From contig CP136069.1 of NCBI GenBank assembly GCA_032622095.1, positions 104,310,278 through 104,374,277 of the forward strand: a stretch of 64,000 bases of DNA, written 5' to 3'. The notes beneath the pieces are model-generated. The model was not told the origin of the DNA, did not search any database, and saw only the letters and a program-made list of their open reading frames with translations. The DNA is from Siphonodentalium dalli (Eukaryota; Mollusca; Scaphopoda; Gadilida; Siphonodentaliidae). Of the stretch, positions 35,608 through 47,767 are shown piece after piece. Position 1 is the stretch's first letter; the number at the start of each line of letters is the position of its first letter. The position numbers were made by a program, and so were the translations under genes.

Positions 35608-36200
35608 TTTTTATGTTTACCCATACCATAGTATGGTAAACATAGTGTCGTTGCCCGGATTGACCACTCGTCGTTCGTCCGTCTGTCTGTCCGTCTGTCT
35701 GTCTGTCTGTCCGTAGAAACTTTACGAGTAATGCGATAACTCAGACTTTTTCTATCCGATCGAAACCAAATTTTGTATATGGGTTTCTCAGCCCAAAATA
35801 CAGATCGAATTCGAATTTGGGTTTGATCCGAGATTTTGTTACAGAGTTATGGCCCTTTTTCAACTTAGAATTCATGCATGCTGCCATAACTAAAAAAAAA
35901 TTCATCTGACCGAAACCAAATTTGGTATGCAAGTTGCTCAGCCTAAAATACATATCGAGTTCGAATATGTAATTTTATATGATATTTTTTAATGGAGTTA
36001 TGGCCCTTTGACATAGAATTCATGCATGTTTCGATAAATCTACAATTTTTCAACTGATAGGAACCAAATTTTGTATGTGATTTTCTCAACTCAAAATACA
36101 GATCAAGTTCGAATATGGGTTAGATCTGATTTGTTATACCAGAGTTATGGCCCTTTTTCAACTAAGAATTGAACAGATTTGAGTTTTTGATAACCCAGGT
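35608..36200 (+). mobile_element. Family C head, copy 3, tail not assigned
   Basis: ATGTTTACCCATACC followed by ATGGTAAACATAG, GTCCGTCTGTCTGTCC, then three modules with CAAATTTTGTATATGGGTTT, TCAGCCCAAAATACAGATCG and GAGTTATGGCCCTTTTTC. The sequence runs into the LINE that begins near 36480. Its tail may have been displaced by that insertion; a degenerate tail near 42880-42920 is one candidate. Confidence 0.6.
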
Positions 36201-36731
36201 AGATTACAATTAACTACCAATAATGCAGCTTAACTGCAATATGAGAGACTGCAGAAGTGATCTATTATTGAAATATTAGTTATTTTTAGCCACTGTATAT
36301 ACAACATAGCTCTATGATAACAAAACAACAACTCTACAACAACAAAAGCGAGTAATAACCGCATCAGATAAACAGAAAACTGCCAACTGCCAGCGAGAAC
36401 CTGAACATAATTTTTTAGAGCATGGCAGGGGGTCGACCCAAAGGGCCATACAAACAAATCATTACCAGCCTATACCACAGAAAATTATGACAGATCAGAA
36501 AACTGTGAGAAAAAACAAAATAGAAAAGCGAAACCATCAGCTTATACTACATCATGTCAGAACACAAATGACAAGCAATATAGCAACACAACCTCCACCA
36601 AACATAGTTTCATGCTACCCTCGACTAAGCAGTCGACTGCCGAAGCGGAACATGAACCTAGAAACTGTGACCTATATTCATGGGAGACAACATCAGTAAT
36701 AAATCAACATTCTCCGTTAAGAATCTAAAAT

Positions 36732-38060
36732 ATAACTGAGACACAAAAACTCAATATAGCTTCAATTAACATCCAAAATATAAACACAAACAAAGTGGTA
36801 TTACAACATGCAATAGAAACATACGACATCATATGTATCCAAGAACACTGGCTTTTCCAATATCAAATTGCTCGAATAAAAGAACTAGCCGAAAACTTTA
36901 ACAACTTCATTAAGTCAGTAGATCAGAATGAACCACTACCACCAAACATGCGGATCAGGGGCTATGGGGGAGTATCAACCTTATGGCACAAAAATCTCAA
37001 TAAAATCATCGACGCTAAAGAAGATGGTGACAACAGAATTATCTGTATTACAATCAAAAGCAGCCCAACAAATATATGCCTAATAAATGCATACATGCCC
37101 AGTAACACTCACTCGGCTGATAAAAAAGATAAAGATGAATACAATGAGACACTGGAAAAAATATATGCTATTATGATAAAATACTCAGATCATAAAATAA
37201 TAATAGCAGGGGATATGAACGCTTCATTAGATAGACAACCACCTAATGAGCAAGACAAACTCTTCAAAAAGTTCTATATAGACCATGAGCTTACCATATC
37301 TAATGGATATGTCCCGGAATTCACATTTAGACATCATAATGGGAAATCACAATCCATCATAGACTATTTTATTGAATCCACAAAACATGACAAAATTCTA
37401 TCAAATATGCAAGTTATCGATGTTCCATCAAATGTATCTGATCATGAGTTCATTAAAGTCGAAATGAAAATAGCACCCTTTGAAAAAATACAAAATAGTC
37501 TTGAAAACATCTCACAAAAAAGAACAAACTGGAAAAAATGTGATTTAGTCCTCTACAGACAGCATATAGACAAAACCAATCACCTAACACAGACCACTAT
37601 ACACAATAATCTGGAAGAATCCATTGTGAAGTTTGGCCAAATGATAATAAGCGCAGCAGAGAAAGCCACACCTGCCAAAAGGCATAAAAAAAGCTCCAAT
37701 GGTAAAAAACAATGGAATCCAAGTATAGCCAGTGCGATACAAGAAAGTAAAAAGGCCCATTATCAATGGAAAACGGCAGGTAAGCCAGTTGACACAAATA
37801 ATCCACTTAAAATGGCAAAAATGGCCACTAAAAAGAAGTTAAGATGTACACAAAGGCAACAAATAGCTGCAGAGAGAACCCAGCTATATGATGAAATCTC
37901 TCAAGCCAATGCATCTAATGATCAAGTGCTATTGTATAAACTTATAAACAAACAAAGGCTCACCAAGAGTGTAGTCACTGAGTATATTGAAATAGATGGA
38001 CACCAATATGGTGCCGAAAAGATGATGGATGGGTGGTTTAAACACTTCAAAAAACTGTGA
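36732..38060 (+). pseudogene. LINE ORF2, apurinic-like endonuclease domain
   Basis: The frame is open from 36732, after an in-frame TAA; no ATG near the domain start is convincing. Endonuclease motifs occur in order: LNIASINIQN (metal-binding Asn), IICIQEHWL (catalytic Glu), IIIAGDMNAS (Asp/Asn, near 37209), SIIDYFIES (Asp) and VSDHEFIKV (the SDH motif). This domain nicks the target DNA that primes reverse transcription. All key residues expected for the exonuclease-endonuclease-phosphatase fold are present. The frame meets TGA at 38058-38060 and a second in-frame TGA at 38079-38081, then reopens as the RT part. The long linker after 37500 is basic and rich in K, N and Q. Confidence 0.88.
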
Positions 38061-38081
38061 GAACCAAAAACTGCCGATTGA

Positions 38082-39686
38082 TTTGATGATACATTCCACA
38101 AACAAGTCTCGGCTGATATTGAAGCTATTGAACAAATATGTCGTGCTAATACACCATCTTTAGAACCAGTCACACTGCATGAAATTAAAACAATTGTCAA
38201 TAAGCTCAAACTAAATAAAGCAGCTGACTATGCTGGAATTACGGCTGAACACCTCAAATATAGCATAGAAGAAACTGCCCCAATAATCATGAACATCATA
38301 AACACTATATATGAAAAACGAGAAGTGCCAAAAGAAATAAAAATCGGCATATTAACACCTGTACCAAAAAAGGACAAAGACCCAACAAAACCAGGGAATT
38401 ACAGGGGCATACATGTAACTATCAGCTCCATAATATGTAAAATCCTAGAAGCAACCCTGCAAGACAAATTAGACAACATCCTATTACCATCGCAAAATAA
38501 AATGCAACGTGGCTTCACTCAAGGCACATCACCCCTAGTTGCTGGGCTTATGATAACTGAAGCATTCAATGAAAGCAAAGACATAAATGAGAAATTAATA
38601 TTAGAAACCCTGGATGCTGAAAAAGCATTTGACGTTGTATGGCATAAAAGCCTACTGAGAAAACTTTTCATTGATGGGATCCACAGCGACCTATGGCTAC
38701 TTGTAAATTCATTACATCATGAGGCGAATACAAAAGTAAAATGGGGTGGATCATACTCCTCAGATATACTACTTCACCAAGGAATAAGACAAGGGGCTAA
38801 ATTATCAGCAATGCTCTATAAAAGATTTAACAACAACATGCTAAATCAGCTAAGTAACAATGCAGCTGGGTTTAAAATTGGCACAATTGATATAACAGCC
38901 CCCACCTGTGCAGATGATGTAGCCATCTTAGCAAAAACAACAGCTGATTTACAAACTCTCACAAGTATTGTATACAACAACTCATGTAAAGATCGATTCG
39001 CAATGAATGCAACTAAATGCGAAATTGTCCAAATGAAAACATCTACACAAAAAATTAATGGTGAAATAAAAACTGTCCTAGGTGGAACACCTGTTAATAT
39101 CGTAGCCTCCACCAAACACCTAGGTGTAGAGCGTAATCCAACGAATACCCCAGATATCCCAAAACGAATAACAATGGGCAGACGAACCCTATACTCCTTG
39201 ATGGGTACAGGGCTACATGGAACAAACGGTATATCACCAGTAATAGCATACCAAATGTGGAACACTTTTGTCATTCCTAGAATGCTGCATGGTATAGAAA
39301 TCCTACATATGAAAAAAAAAGACATAGATGAACTCGAACGTTTCCAACGAAAAACCATGAGACAACTGCAGAGTTTATCAACACGCACAGCAAATGCTGC
39401 TACAAATGCACTTATTGGTGCTATTCCCATCCAAGGCACTATAGATCTCAAAATTACAACATTCTATATTAATATAGCCAAAACACACAACTCTGCAGAG
39501 CGAGATCTTGCAATAAGACAACTTATCATGAAAAATGACAACAGCCATAGCTGGTTTATACATGTCAGAGACATACTTTCCAAATATACCCTTCCTGACC
39601 CACTGCATATCATAAACACCATCCACAGTAAGGAAGATGCCAACAAATGGAAAACAATATGTAAAAAAGCTATATACCAATATTAG
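38082..39686 (+). pseudogene. LINE ORF2, reverse transcriptase domain
   Basis: Continues in the same frame as the endonuclease after two stops. The RT lead-in KLKLNKAADYAGITAEHLKY is at about 38205. Then come VPKKDKDPTKPGNYRGI (blocks 1-2), LETLDAEKAFDVVWHKSLL (first catalytic Asp), GIRQGAKLSAMLYKRFNNN (block 4-5) and TCADDVAILAK at 38907, where the two active-site Asp are kept but the usual Tyr or Phe is Cys. CADD variants occur in some invertebrate LINEs. KHLGVE follows as the late palm/thumb motif. The frame ends at TAG 39684-39686. Likely I/Jockey or CR1 superfamily; clade unresolved. Confidence 0.88.
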
Positions 39687-39689
39687 CAT

Positions 39690-40212
39690 GATATTAATGA
39701 CAAAGAGTTCTCCAGTAAAACAACATTAGCAATGATCAAACTGCAAGAAAATTCCAGCAGCAAATGTCATTTTGTATGGGATTCATCAAAATACTCGCCT
39801 GCTGCCACAAAAAAAGGCTATTATAAAAACATGGTTGATGACAGGCACTTATTTACTACAAATAAATAGAAAAAGATTTAGACAAAACCTGACCTCTGCC
39901 ATATGTCCACTCTGCAAACTAGCTGATGAGGACAGAATACACTTCATTTCACAATGTACGAACACTAGCAACCAACGACATCGTTACATACAAAAACTCA
40001 AACTATGTCTCTCAAAAACTACCACTGACAAATACATTATTGATCAACCAGAACTCTTAACTCAGTTAACCTTAGACTGCACAAAACTAGAAACCTGGAA
40101 CCTTACCGATATAGAAAAAGAACAAATTGAAAAACTGGCAAGAAATTTCTTATACTCAATTCATGTGCATAGAGTAAACACTTTAAAAACAGAAGCAGAC
40201 AAGCAGATATAA
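39690..40212 (+). pseudogene. LINE ORF2 C-terminal region with zinc-knuckle-like motif, frameshifted
   Basis: After the stop at 39686 the original frame stays open to about 39870. The conserved C-terminal text continues in the +1 frame, with TWLMTGTYLLQINRKRF then CPLCKLADEDRIHFISQC (39904-39957), a C-x2-C-x8-H-x4-C arrangement common at LINE C-termini. The frameshift therefore lies between about 39750 and 39830, where there is an A7 run. The frame ends at TAA 40210-40212 and about 350 bp of 3' UTR follows. Confidence 0.82.
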
Positions 40213-40844
40213 AATGACAAACTAGCCGAGCTGTACAGGCAAAACAACTACCTGTAAATATTCTTGTCAATACGACAATTTTAACTATACCAATCTTAAA
40301 AACAAAACAAAAATATACATGTACATATGTACATATGAAAGCTCAACTTAAAAGTTCTTAAGTGTAACTTACACACACACAAATCTTTTAACTCATTAGT
40401 ACCACAATTCTACCAACTATTTTATCATTATTGCAGTTTTACCTGGTTTTATTTGACTTATTTTTACTTCCATTATTTTATATACCCAATATAATGGGGT
40501 GCTCCTCACTTAAAGGAGGGAAATCCACAACAAGCAACAAGATAGTGGTGAAGCTGTACCCCAATAAAAATCATGATTCAATGGATTGTCCCATTCAGTT
40601 CTAATGTTTTAATTTGAATAGTCTATTATTCATTTGTAGGGATGTTCTCATTTGAAATTTCAATTAATAATTCTTCTGTTATATCTCCAGGTTTCTCCTC
40701 ATTCACTTGCATGGATTTCTGTAGTTAAAGATTAACACATCTCAACATTCGTGATACTTTCATCTGTCTGATACCATGTCTCATTTTATATTGGTTTATT
40801 TTGACACCCTCTTTTCCCCTATTGATTCATTAATTTATTTTGAT

Positions 40845-41696
40845 TTTTATGTGTACCTATACCATAGTATGGTACACTTATTGTGATGTCCGGATTGACC
40901 ACTTGTTTTCATTTAGATATTGATGATTATGATACAAGTTGATTAAAAAGATTCCCAATGTGTCCCTTTTTTTTAATAATTAAAAACAATTATTTTTTTA
41001 AGTTTGAAAATTTGAAAAACTAACACCATTATAACTCTGCCAAGGGTCCCCCGAATCACCACACCAAATTTGTTTAAATCGGTCCAAAATCTTGTGTTAT
41101 GTACTGGTAAATCTGTTTGGAGCAACATTAAATCAAATTAACCAATTCCATACCATTCCTTTGGAGCTATTGATAAGACTATATCATTTTCTGATGTCTC
41201 TTATGCCAATGTGCAAATAATCTGATAAAGAAGGCTATGGTATCTAATTTAAAATAAAGATTCAACAATAAACATCACATGATATTAGCAGTAGACTTGG
41301 ACATCTGTGCTGCAGAGTTATATCTTCAGATGGCCTGAGGTCATTATAATTGTTTAATATTGGTTTAATAGAGAGGTCAGTGTTCAACATAAACAATTCC
41401 TGAGATTTGTTGACGCTCTGCTATATTATTCCATGTTCAGGTCACACCTTTCACATTTAGCCCAAGGCTGTGGTGTGGTGGTTTAGCATTACATATCCTG
41501 TACCAGTGCATTCTCTTATATAAATGCCTGTGACCCATACATTCCAATAATTTGTGTTATGTACATTTGTCTATAATAGTACATACAGTATACTCTATAA
41601 TTCAAAACCAAAACTCTCATTTATGATTCTGATCATAGTAAATTTTTATCGGCAAGGGATGGGTTAACATCTGCCGATCGTGATCGGCCTCTCGTT
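40845..41696 (+). mobile_element. Family C element, copy 4 (short form)
   Basis: The head is TTTTTATGTGTACCTATACC with ATGGTACACTTATTG, followed by TCCGGATTGACCAC. The microsatellite is almost gone. Bases 41020-41260 match 7530-7770 of copy 1 (ATAACTCTGCCAAGGGT, TGATGTCTCTTATGCCAATG). The tail at 41660-41696 has ATGGGTTAACATC, GCCGATC-gt-GATCGGC and CTCTCGTT. Total length about 850 bp against 1.5-2.2 kb for other copies. Confidence 0.75.
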
Positions 41697-42720
41697 AGGT
41701 TAGGTTGCCATCTTGAATAGTTTTGTTTAAAAACATCTCAGTATGACATATTGAAGACAGATCAAAACAATAAACATCTTTGTTATCAAAGATAGTTCCA
41801 TTTTACTTGAAAAAAATGGTCCAAACCTGAAAAGTGAATTTTTGCTGATTTTGATGTCATTTGTGAGAGAAAAATCCAATATTTCTGCTCATTTCTTTAT
41901 GAAATATGACTAGAATGCCAATGGTGAATTTTTGTGAAATTTTATACCGCGTTCTGTAAATTCAAATTGTTGAGGGATTGGAAGGGACTGGGACCCTCAT
42001 AATGGCATTTTTCATTGCTCCAATGAACAGTTAACATGAAATATCAAAAATAAAAATATATTAAATATAAAAAATGCTATTCTCAACCAGTTCCAAACAG
42101 CAGAAACTAATATCAAAGATAATTGTGAAAAATAGTCAAATTTTCCACTTTGGTGGCCATTTTGGTGGCCAACATAGACAGGGAGTTCCAATTTTGCCCT
42201 AAAAGGTTGGCATTATGTCTTAGCTTCACAACAATATAAATATTTGACTAGAATTTCTCTCTATAAGTTGCATCAAACTGATTTATAGTGCCTAGTTGAA
42301 AAACGGTGGCCCTGTTGGATGCCATCTTGTTTGGTGTCTACATGGTCATTTTACTTTCGTGTTAACATTGCTTAAAAGTTGAGGGATATAATAAGGGAGA
42401 AAATGAGTCGAGGGAAGTTAATTTCCAGTGTGGGTGTTCAGGTTTGACCCTATTAGCTCCCAGACTATTATATTTGTGTTTTCATCACCATTGAGTGACC
42501 TTTTGACCTCTGGTGATGTCATTAATGACAACGTATTTTTTTGCTACCAGTGGATAGTGTAATCAAATACATACAAAATGACACATCACTTGTTCAAATC
42601 CAATAACAATGACACTCTTATATGGGATTACCGTTTCCCCCCACCCCATCATAGTCAGGAAGAAAAATGGAAACTGACTAGACTAAACTTTGCATCGGGG
42701 TACACTAGGACCCAAAATAT
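41697..42720 (+). repeat. Family H dispersed repeat and degenerate family-C-like text
   Basis: Similar in reverse orientation to about 53150-54100: CCGCGTTCTGTAAATTCAAA, TTGAGGGATTGG and GTTGGATGCCATCTTG have complements there in matching order. No gene. The limits are approximate. Confidence 0.5.
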
Positions 42721-43392
42721 TAAACTGTTATAATATTATTTCTGAACAATGTACGTTAGGGTACATGAAAATTGAAGTTGATTAGTGTGGGGTGGGGGGA
42801 GAGCATGACGGGTCCTACTAGCCCATGGACTATATATTCTACTTCTAGATCGCTGATTTCGAATTTGGTAATGGTTGAATGTATAGGTTAAACAATTTGT
42901 AGATTGTGATTGGTCTCTTGTTAATGATTTATCATTACAGAATGTAAGCCCAAACAGACAAACAGTGAGGTTTCTCCACATTTGAACTCACTGACTATGG
43001 ATCATGAAACTATAAAAGTGTTAAAAATATGCAACTTTTACAGGGTAATACTAATAGGAAATTAGAATGTGACTGAGCAGTGTTGAAAGGTATAATGTAT
43101 CAGGGAAGAATCCTGTTCTGCATTTGAGGATGTCCTTATATAAATTGGAGATTGTCCCTATATAAATTGGGCTGTTAAAATATTCCTAACTGGACATTTG
43201 ATTGTGCAAATAAAGGCTCTATATCAATTGAAGATGATATACTATCCCCATGGAATTGGTGGGCATTTGGGCCTCCAGAGTTTGGGCGCCCAAATCTGTA
43301 ACCGGTATTAAAAGAGCCCTGGATCCTTCCCTGTGTATTTTTAATAGAATTTGGAACTTATACTGCTAATATTGAAAAATATTATTTTTAAG
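42721..43392 (+). other. Intron before exon 3, with a degenerate family C tail
   Basis: Bases 42880-42920 read TATAGGTTAAACAATTTGTAGATTGTGATTGG-like text then TCTCTTGTTAATG, a decayed version of the family C tail. No coding sequence. The stretch ends with the acceptor TTTTTAAG at 43385-43392. Confidence 0.5.
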
Positions 43393-43482
43393 TGTGCAAA
43401 GAACACTACCCCAATGTATCGGACACCAGAAATGCTGGACCTTTACCAGAATTTCCGAATCAATGAGGCTGGAGATATTTGG
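43393..43482 (+). CDS. GAK: GAK-like kinase domain, activation segment and P+1 loop exon
   Basis: A 90-bp phase 0 exon between TTTTTAAG and GTAAGT. Its 30 residues include NTTPMYRTPE, identical to the human GAK P+1 loop and APE-equivalent motif, then LDLYQNFRINEAGDIW, matching LYSNFPIGEKQDIW. The exon breaks between DIW and ALGC, so the conserved DIWALGC of subdomain IX is split between this exon and the next. Joined to the preceding exon, the frame reads EDE then CAKNTT where human GAK has EEE then ITRNTT. Confidence 0.95.
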
Positions 43483-44030
43483 GTAAGTAAACAGTAATAA
43501 TTTGTAAATATGTCTAAAAGCATCGGCTGATATGGTTTTTAGTTTTCAATGGCAAGAAAAATCATATGTTGTGCTCTGATCAAATGTTAATGATGGTACA
43601 TATACAGAAATAGATTCAGTTTCTTTGTTTAGCTAATGTTTGTTTTTGGTAATATAGATTTTAATATCAGGTTACTAATCTGGTAAAGATATTGGATGAT
43701 CAAGTATATGTGAGTGGTTATATCTGATTGTTTTTTTGAAACTATGCATGGTCATATGCAATATGTTCTGAATATCAGATTATTTTAATTCGTCACTCTA
43801 AAGTCCTCTAATGTTATAAACATTGAGAGAGCTGTCAGGGAAAAGTCTGTAAACTGAAAAGATAACAAATTGCCAGGATTTTAATATTAATATTCAGTTG
43901 ATGAGACTGTTATGAATTTATTTATGTTGACAATCCAATTTAATGGCCTGGACACAACACAAAGTTAGACAGGAGGTGTAAAACTGTTTTAAAATGACCA
44001 TTAATAACTTACTTACATTTTCCATTTCAG
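43483..44030 (+). other. Short intron (548 bp)
   Basis: Bounded by GTAAGT and TTTCAG with a pyrimidine-rich stretch before the acceptor. It contains no recognised repeat, in contrast to the 16-17-kb introns upstream. Confidence 0.85.
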
Positions 44031-44166
44031 GCTCTAGGTTGCATTCTAATAATGTTATGCTACAAAACACATCCATTTGAGGACTCAGCAAAGCTGAGGA
44101 TAATAAATGCTAATTATACAATTCCTGAGAATGATGTGGAATACAATGTATTCCATGATCTCATAA
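44031..44166 (+). CDS. GAK: GAK-like kinase domain, subdomain IX-X exon
   Basis: A 136-bp exon from acceptor TCCATTTCAG to donor GTAAGT at 44167. It encodes 45 residues plus one base, so it ends in phase 1. ALGCILIMLC continues DIW of the previous exon. HPFEDSAKLRIINANYTIP matches human GAK HPFEDGAKLRIVNGKYSIP, and YNVFHDLI matches YTVFHSLI. HPFEDxAKLRI is specific to GAK; AAK1 and BIKE have LPFGES at this place, so the gene is assigned to GAK. The next exon, expected to encode the equivalent of AMLQVNPEERL, was not found downstream. Confidence 0.95.
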
Positions 44167-45068
44167 GTAAGTACTTCATAAAGAATCAGATGGTCCTCAT
44201 ACATAGCTTCATGGAGTCAAAAGTGCTGCAACGAACAAGCTTTTCTATAGTTGAATGCTTTTACAATAACACAGAGACCCTTTGTCAGAAATAAGTTATG
44301 GTAATTATTAAACATTTAAGAATTATTGGTTGAAGTACATAATGATATTTTGAATATTAATAATAGGCTAGCTATGTTTCCTTCTATATTTTCTGTGTTG
44401 GTGATATTATGTTACATTCTTATTATGCAGCTAGATTGTTTAGAAATATGTGTTCTGCAACTGTATGCAGGTATGTTAGCTGCATCTATTTCAGGCAAAT
44501 ATGTGGGCCCTCCCTTTCTGTACTAGATACTCATTGACTTTCTATTGGGCACTGTTCAGATAGTAAGTTCAATTTGAACATTTCCGACTGATGAATAGGA
44601 ATCCTTCTACACTTATCTGTCTGTAATGTACTTTTTATTTTTTGGACATCCCTCCAGATGAATTATAGACCATTCCAATGTAAACTTTTATTACTGTAGG
44701 GGAAAATCCATTCAGTAAAGATAGGGTAAACTTACTAGATTATGTCTTTCATGATCCTGTTAGAATTCATTTTGGATTTAAGTGTTTCACAATTAAAATA
44801 AAAAAAAGCATGTATCTGACAAATTCGGTGTTTGTAATGAATTTTCAAATTTACTAACCTCCAATACATTTATCGATAAATAAAATAACAAAGAAAAACA
44901 AATCAATGCTAAATAAAATAATCAGAGTGTTGGCGTGGGATATAACAATGGGGTCTGTCCGTCGTAAGAACTTTGAAGCTCTATATCTTTGTCATCGTCT
45001 GATTTTAATGATCTTCGGTATGTTGATGAACCAACATGGGGGAAAGAGTATTTACAAATAGAGGTTAT
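44167..45068 (+). other. Intron after the last recognised GAK exon
   Basis: No further kinase exon was found. Open frames near 44326-44526 have no known motif. AT-rich, no repeat recognised. Confidence 0.45.
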
Positions 45069-45500
45069 TAACTCACTTGAGACAAAGTCTCAGGTGGACC
45101 TATAGTCATCACTCCTCGTCCATCCATCCATCAACACTTCTAAAAAACATCTTCTTCTCCGGAACTATAACACGAATGAGTTCATATTTGGTATGGATGT
45201 TCCCTTGGTGACTCACATTCATATTTGTTCAAATGAGGTCATCAGGTCAAATAGTTGCGAAGCCAGGGCCATAACTCTTTCCCTCCATAGTATATCTTCA
45301 AACAACTTCTTCTCAAGAACCATCAGGCCTATTTAGTTTATATTTGGTATCGAGGGTCCAGATTTGTTCAAATTGGGTCACTGGATTTAATATGGGCAGA
45401 GCCAAGGACATAACTCTTTATAAAAAAAAAAATTCTATTGAAATCTTGGCTCAATTGAAAAAAAAATCTTAACGAAAAATATTTTCTTTTTAACATTTTA
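45069..45500 (+). mobile_element. Family B element, copy with degraded head
   Basis: AACTCACTTGAGACAAAGTC and TCAGGTGGACCTATAGTCAT form the head, followed by GTCCATCCATCC, TTCATATTTGGTATGGATG, CAAATAGTTGCGAAGCC and AGGGCCATAACTCTTTCCC. It ends in poly-A near 45420-45480 with no clear tail. Confidence 0.65.
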
Positions 45501-46666
45501 TTTTCTTTTTCTTTTATATACACACCACCAGTGTGCACCACCCCCTTCCACTCCACCCCCTGCATGCACTGTAGTCAGGTCCCTGCCATTAAATTATATT
45601 GACTACATGCAGAGTTTCCGCTTGGGGTTGGGGGAATGTAGCTGTATTTGGGAAGCACATAACTGCCGCCCCGTGGGGAGAAATTTTTGATGTTTATCAC
45701 TAAAAAGTAGTCATTTCCTTGCACTTGAACAAGCAGAAACATTGAAGCTTTGTATAGAAACCAAACTAAAACAGATTGTGTTTCTTTGATCTCAACAACA
45801 TACAGTAAATACAATGACTTTTATAACAGTAGCAATATTAATATTTAAACGCTGACATCAAAGGAACTGCCGCATCCAGCAAAAGACACATTATCACACT
45901 CAGTATCAATTTACTCTAGCAGTAACCAGTGTTACGTCATGATCAGAGCTCATGTCACATGCTATACGCATGTTCTGCATGCTTTATTTGTATTTTGTTC
46001 ACGTACAGTACCGATAAAAAGAATTTAGTGTAAAATCAAAAGCCCTTCCTCAGACGGAGATGACCTCATGATGGATTCCTATAATGGATAACTTTTATTA
46101 ATAAATACACTGATAATAACTATTAAAATTTTAATTGTTTTATTTTTAATAAAACATTTCTTTGATGCAAACCTTGTTTTGCGCTGTTCATCACAGCGAC
46201 TACCAAAACTCACCTGTATTCATTGTTGTAAAGGCGCATGCACATTTTGAGTGGAAATAGTGGATAAAAAAGTTTGGACTTATAGACAGAAATCTACTGT
46301 AAATAAAAATGCGGTGGCTGATTACTACTAAACTCTCGCAGACAAAGCCTTATCCAGGATGGTAAAGACAACTGTGCATGTGGTCCGCGCTACTGATAAT
46401 ATCTTGTTCCGGGACCAAGTGCAGGATTCCTTGCGGTCTGTTAATTGTCAGAGTCGGTGATCGCTCTTCCTTGTAAAAAGGTGACTAAACTAGGTGTGGC
46501 CTTTTTATGGCCAATATTAATGTCAAGGTTGGGGAGGGGAATGAGGCCGGTGGACGCCGGTCTGCGGTGGAAGTGGAAACCCTGCTACATGGCTATATTA
46601 TCTTTGACATGCCTATGTGTAAATAGCACAACATACTCTGCACAGCTGTGGTCATTATAAAGTAAT
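45501..46666. other. No gene seen
   Basis: Intronic sequence between the family B element and the pogo-like element. Frames on both strands lack recognisable motifs. Confidence 0.45.
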
Positions 46667-47098
46667 TACTGTATACACCCATCAGTAAGCCCATCCTCGT
46701 GAGTAAGCCCAGTCTGGGTTTTTTGCCCTCAAACAAACATGGGGGGGGTCCTCGTGGATAAGCCCACCCCCAATTTTCAGCATTTGGGAGGTAAGTACAA
46801 TCATGTCCTGCTATTCTGTGGCCGAGAAGAATCTCCAGTACAGTGCATTAAATAGATGAACGACGATCACAAATGAAAATAAAACAAAATTAAAAATATA
46901 TGTTGCTTTTGTTATTATTTATTATTTATATATTATAAATCTTAGGCCTATATATTAGACAGATTATTCCCATAATATTCCCATCTTAGTTGTTGGATAT
47001 ATCAAAGGAGTATCAAACAAATAACAGCAAAGGGTGCCGCACCCGTTTTCACGCCTCTCGCGGAGTGAACCCAATGAGATGTAAGTGAATCCAATGGG

Positions 47099-47362
47099 AT
47101 GCTATGTAATGACTGTGTGTTTTTACAGGATCGTTTGATTCTGCAGAAGTGTGAGATCTCTTTACCTGCATCTCGTATGTGTGATACACCAGGTTATCAA
47201 TCATATAACAATTTGAAACATTCTGCTTTCAACATGTCTAAACTTCGTGCTAGATTCTCATTGGAAGTTAAAATGAAAGTTGCCGAGTGGCATCGTGCTA
47301 ATGGTAGAGACTGTTCAAAAACCGCTAGACAATTCAACGTTGATAGGAAGCATAGAAAATGA
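47099..47362 (+). pseudogene. N-terminal DNA-binding domain of a pogo-like transposase
   Basis: From Met at 47234 the frame encodes SKLRARFSLEVKMKVAEWH and then KTARQFNVDRK. This is the Brinker/psq-type helix-turn-helix pattern (basic start, KxKVxxW-like helix, A-xx-FNVxxK recognition helix) found at the N-terminus of many pogo-family transposases. The frame stops at TGA 47360-47362, soon after the recognition helix. Another reading of 47344-47445 (ENDDDVRRQLVLDSYRPH) may be coding sequence in a different frame. The position, 565 bp inside the left inverted repeat, fits a transposase start. Confidence 0.7.
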
Positions 47363-47767
47363 CGACGATGTACGCAGACAGCTTGTTCTAGACAGTTACC
47401 GTCCACATGGCACAACTTATGACCCTCGACGAATTTGCAAGCCGTGACACTGACATCGTTACTGTGTCCCCGGAGGTAGGCTTGATTAATTAGCATTTAA
47501 TTAGCATTACTCCAACTAAATTTGGGTGTGAACTCATTACACAACACTATTGTGTTTTCAAATTGATCCCAAGAAAATATAAATTGAGCCCAATAATTTC
47601 CACGAGCAGTCCTGCTTTCTATGATATACTTTTAAAAGTTGCCACGTTCTCTGGTGTTAATTCGTTTACAATCTTTGTGGCTCAATTGCCGTTAATTAAT
47701 CTTGGATTATTTCATTTTAACATGAGGCAATATATATATCAGAGCAGCTAATATTTATATTAAATCA

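Larger units (their letters stand above)
36480..40570 (+). mobile_element. Non-LTR retrotransposon, nearly full length but disrupted
   Basis: An A-rich plus-strand element inside the GAK intron between exons 2 and 3. It holds an ORF2-like frame (36732-39686, same frame but two internal stops) and a frame-shifted C-terminal part (39772-40212). The 3' UTR ends near the phrase GTGAAGCTGTACCCCAATAAAA (about 40550-40568). Upstream, 36487-36699 is open but has no motif and could be an ORF1 remnant. Exact ends and target duplications were not found. Confidence 0.8.

Noticed and set aside
38846-39451. 201-codon minus-strand frame
   Set aside because: Shadow of the LINE reverse transcriptase on the plus strand, which has clear motifs.
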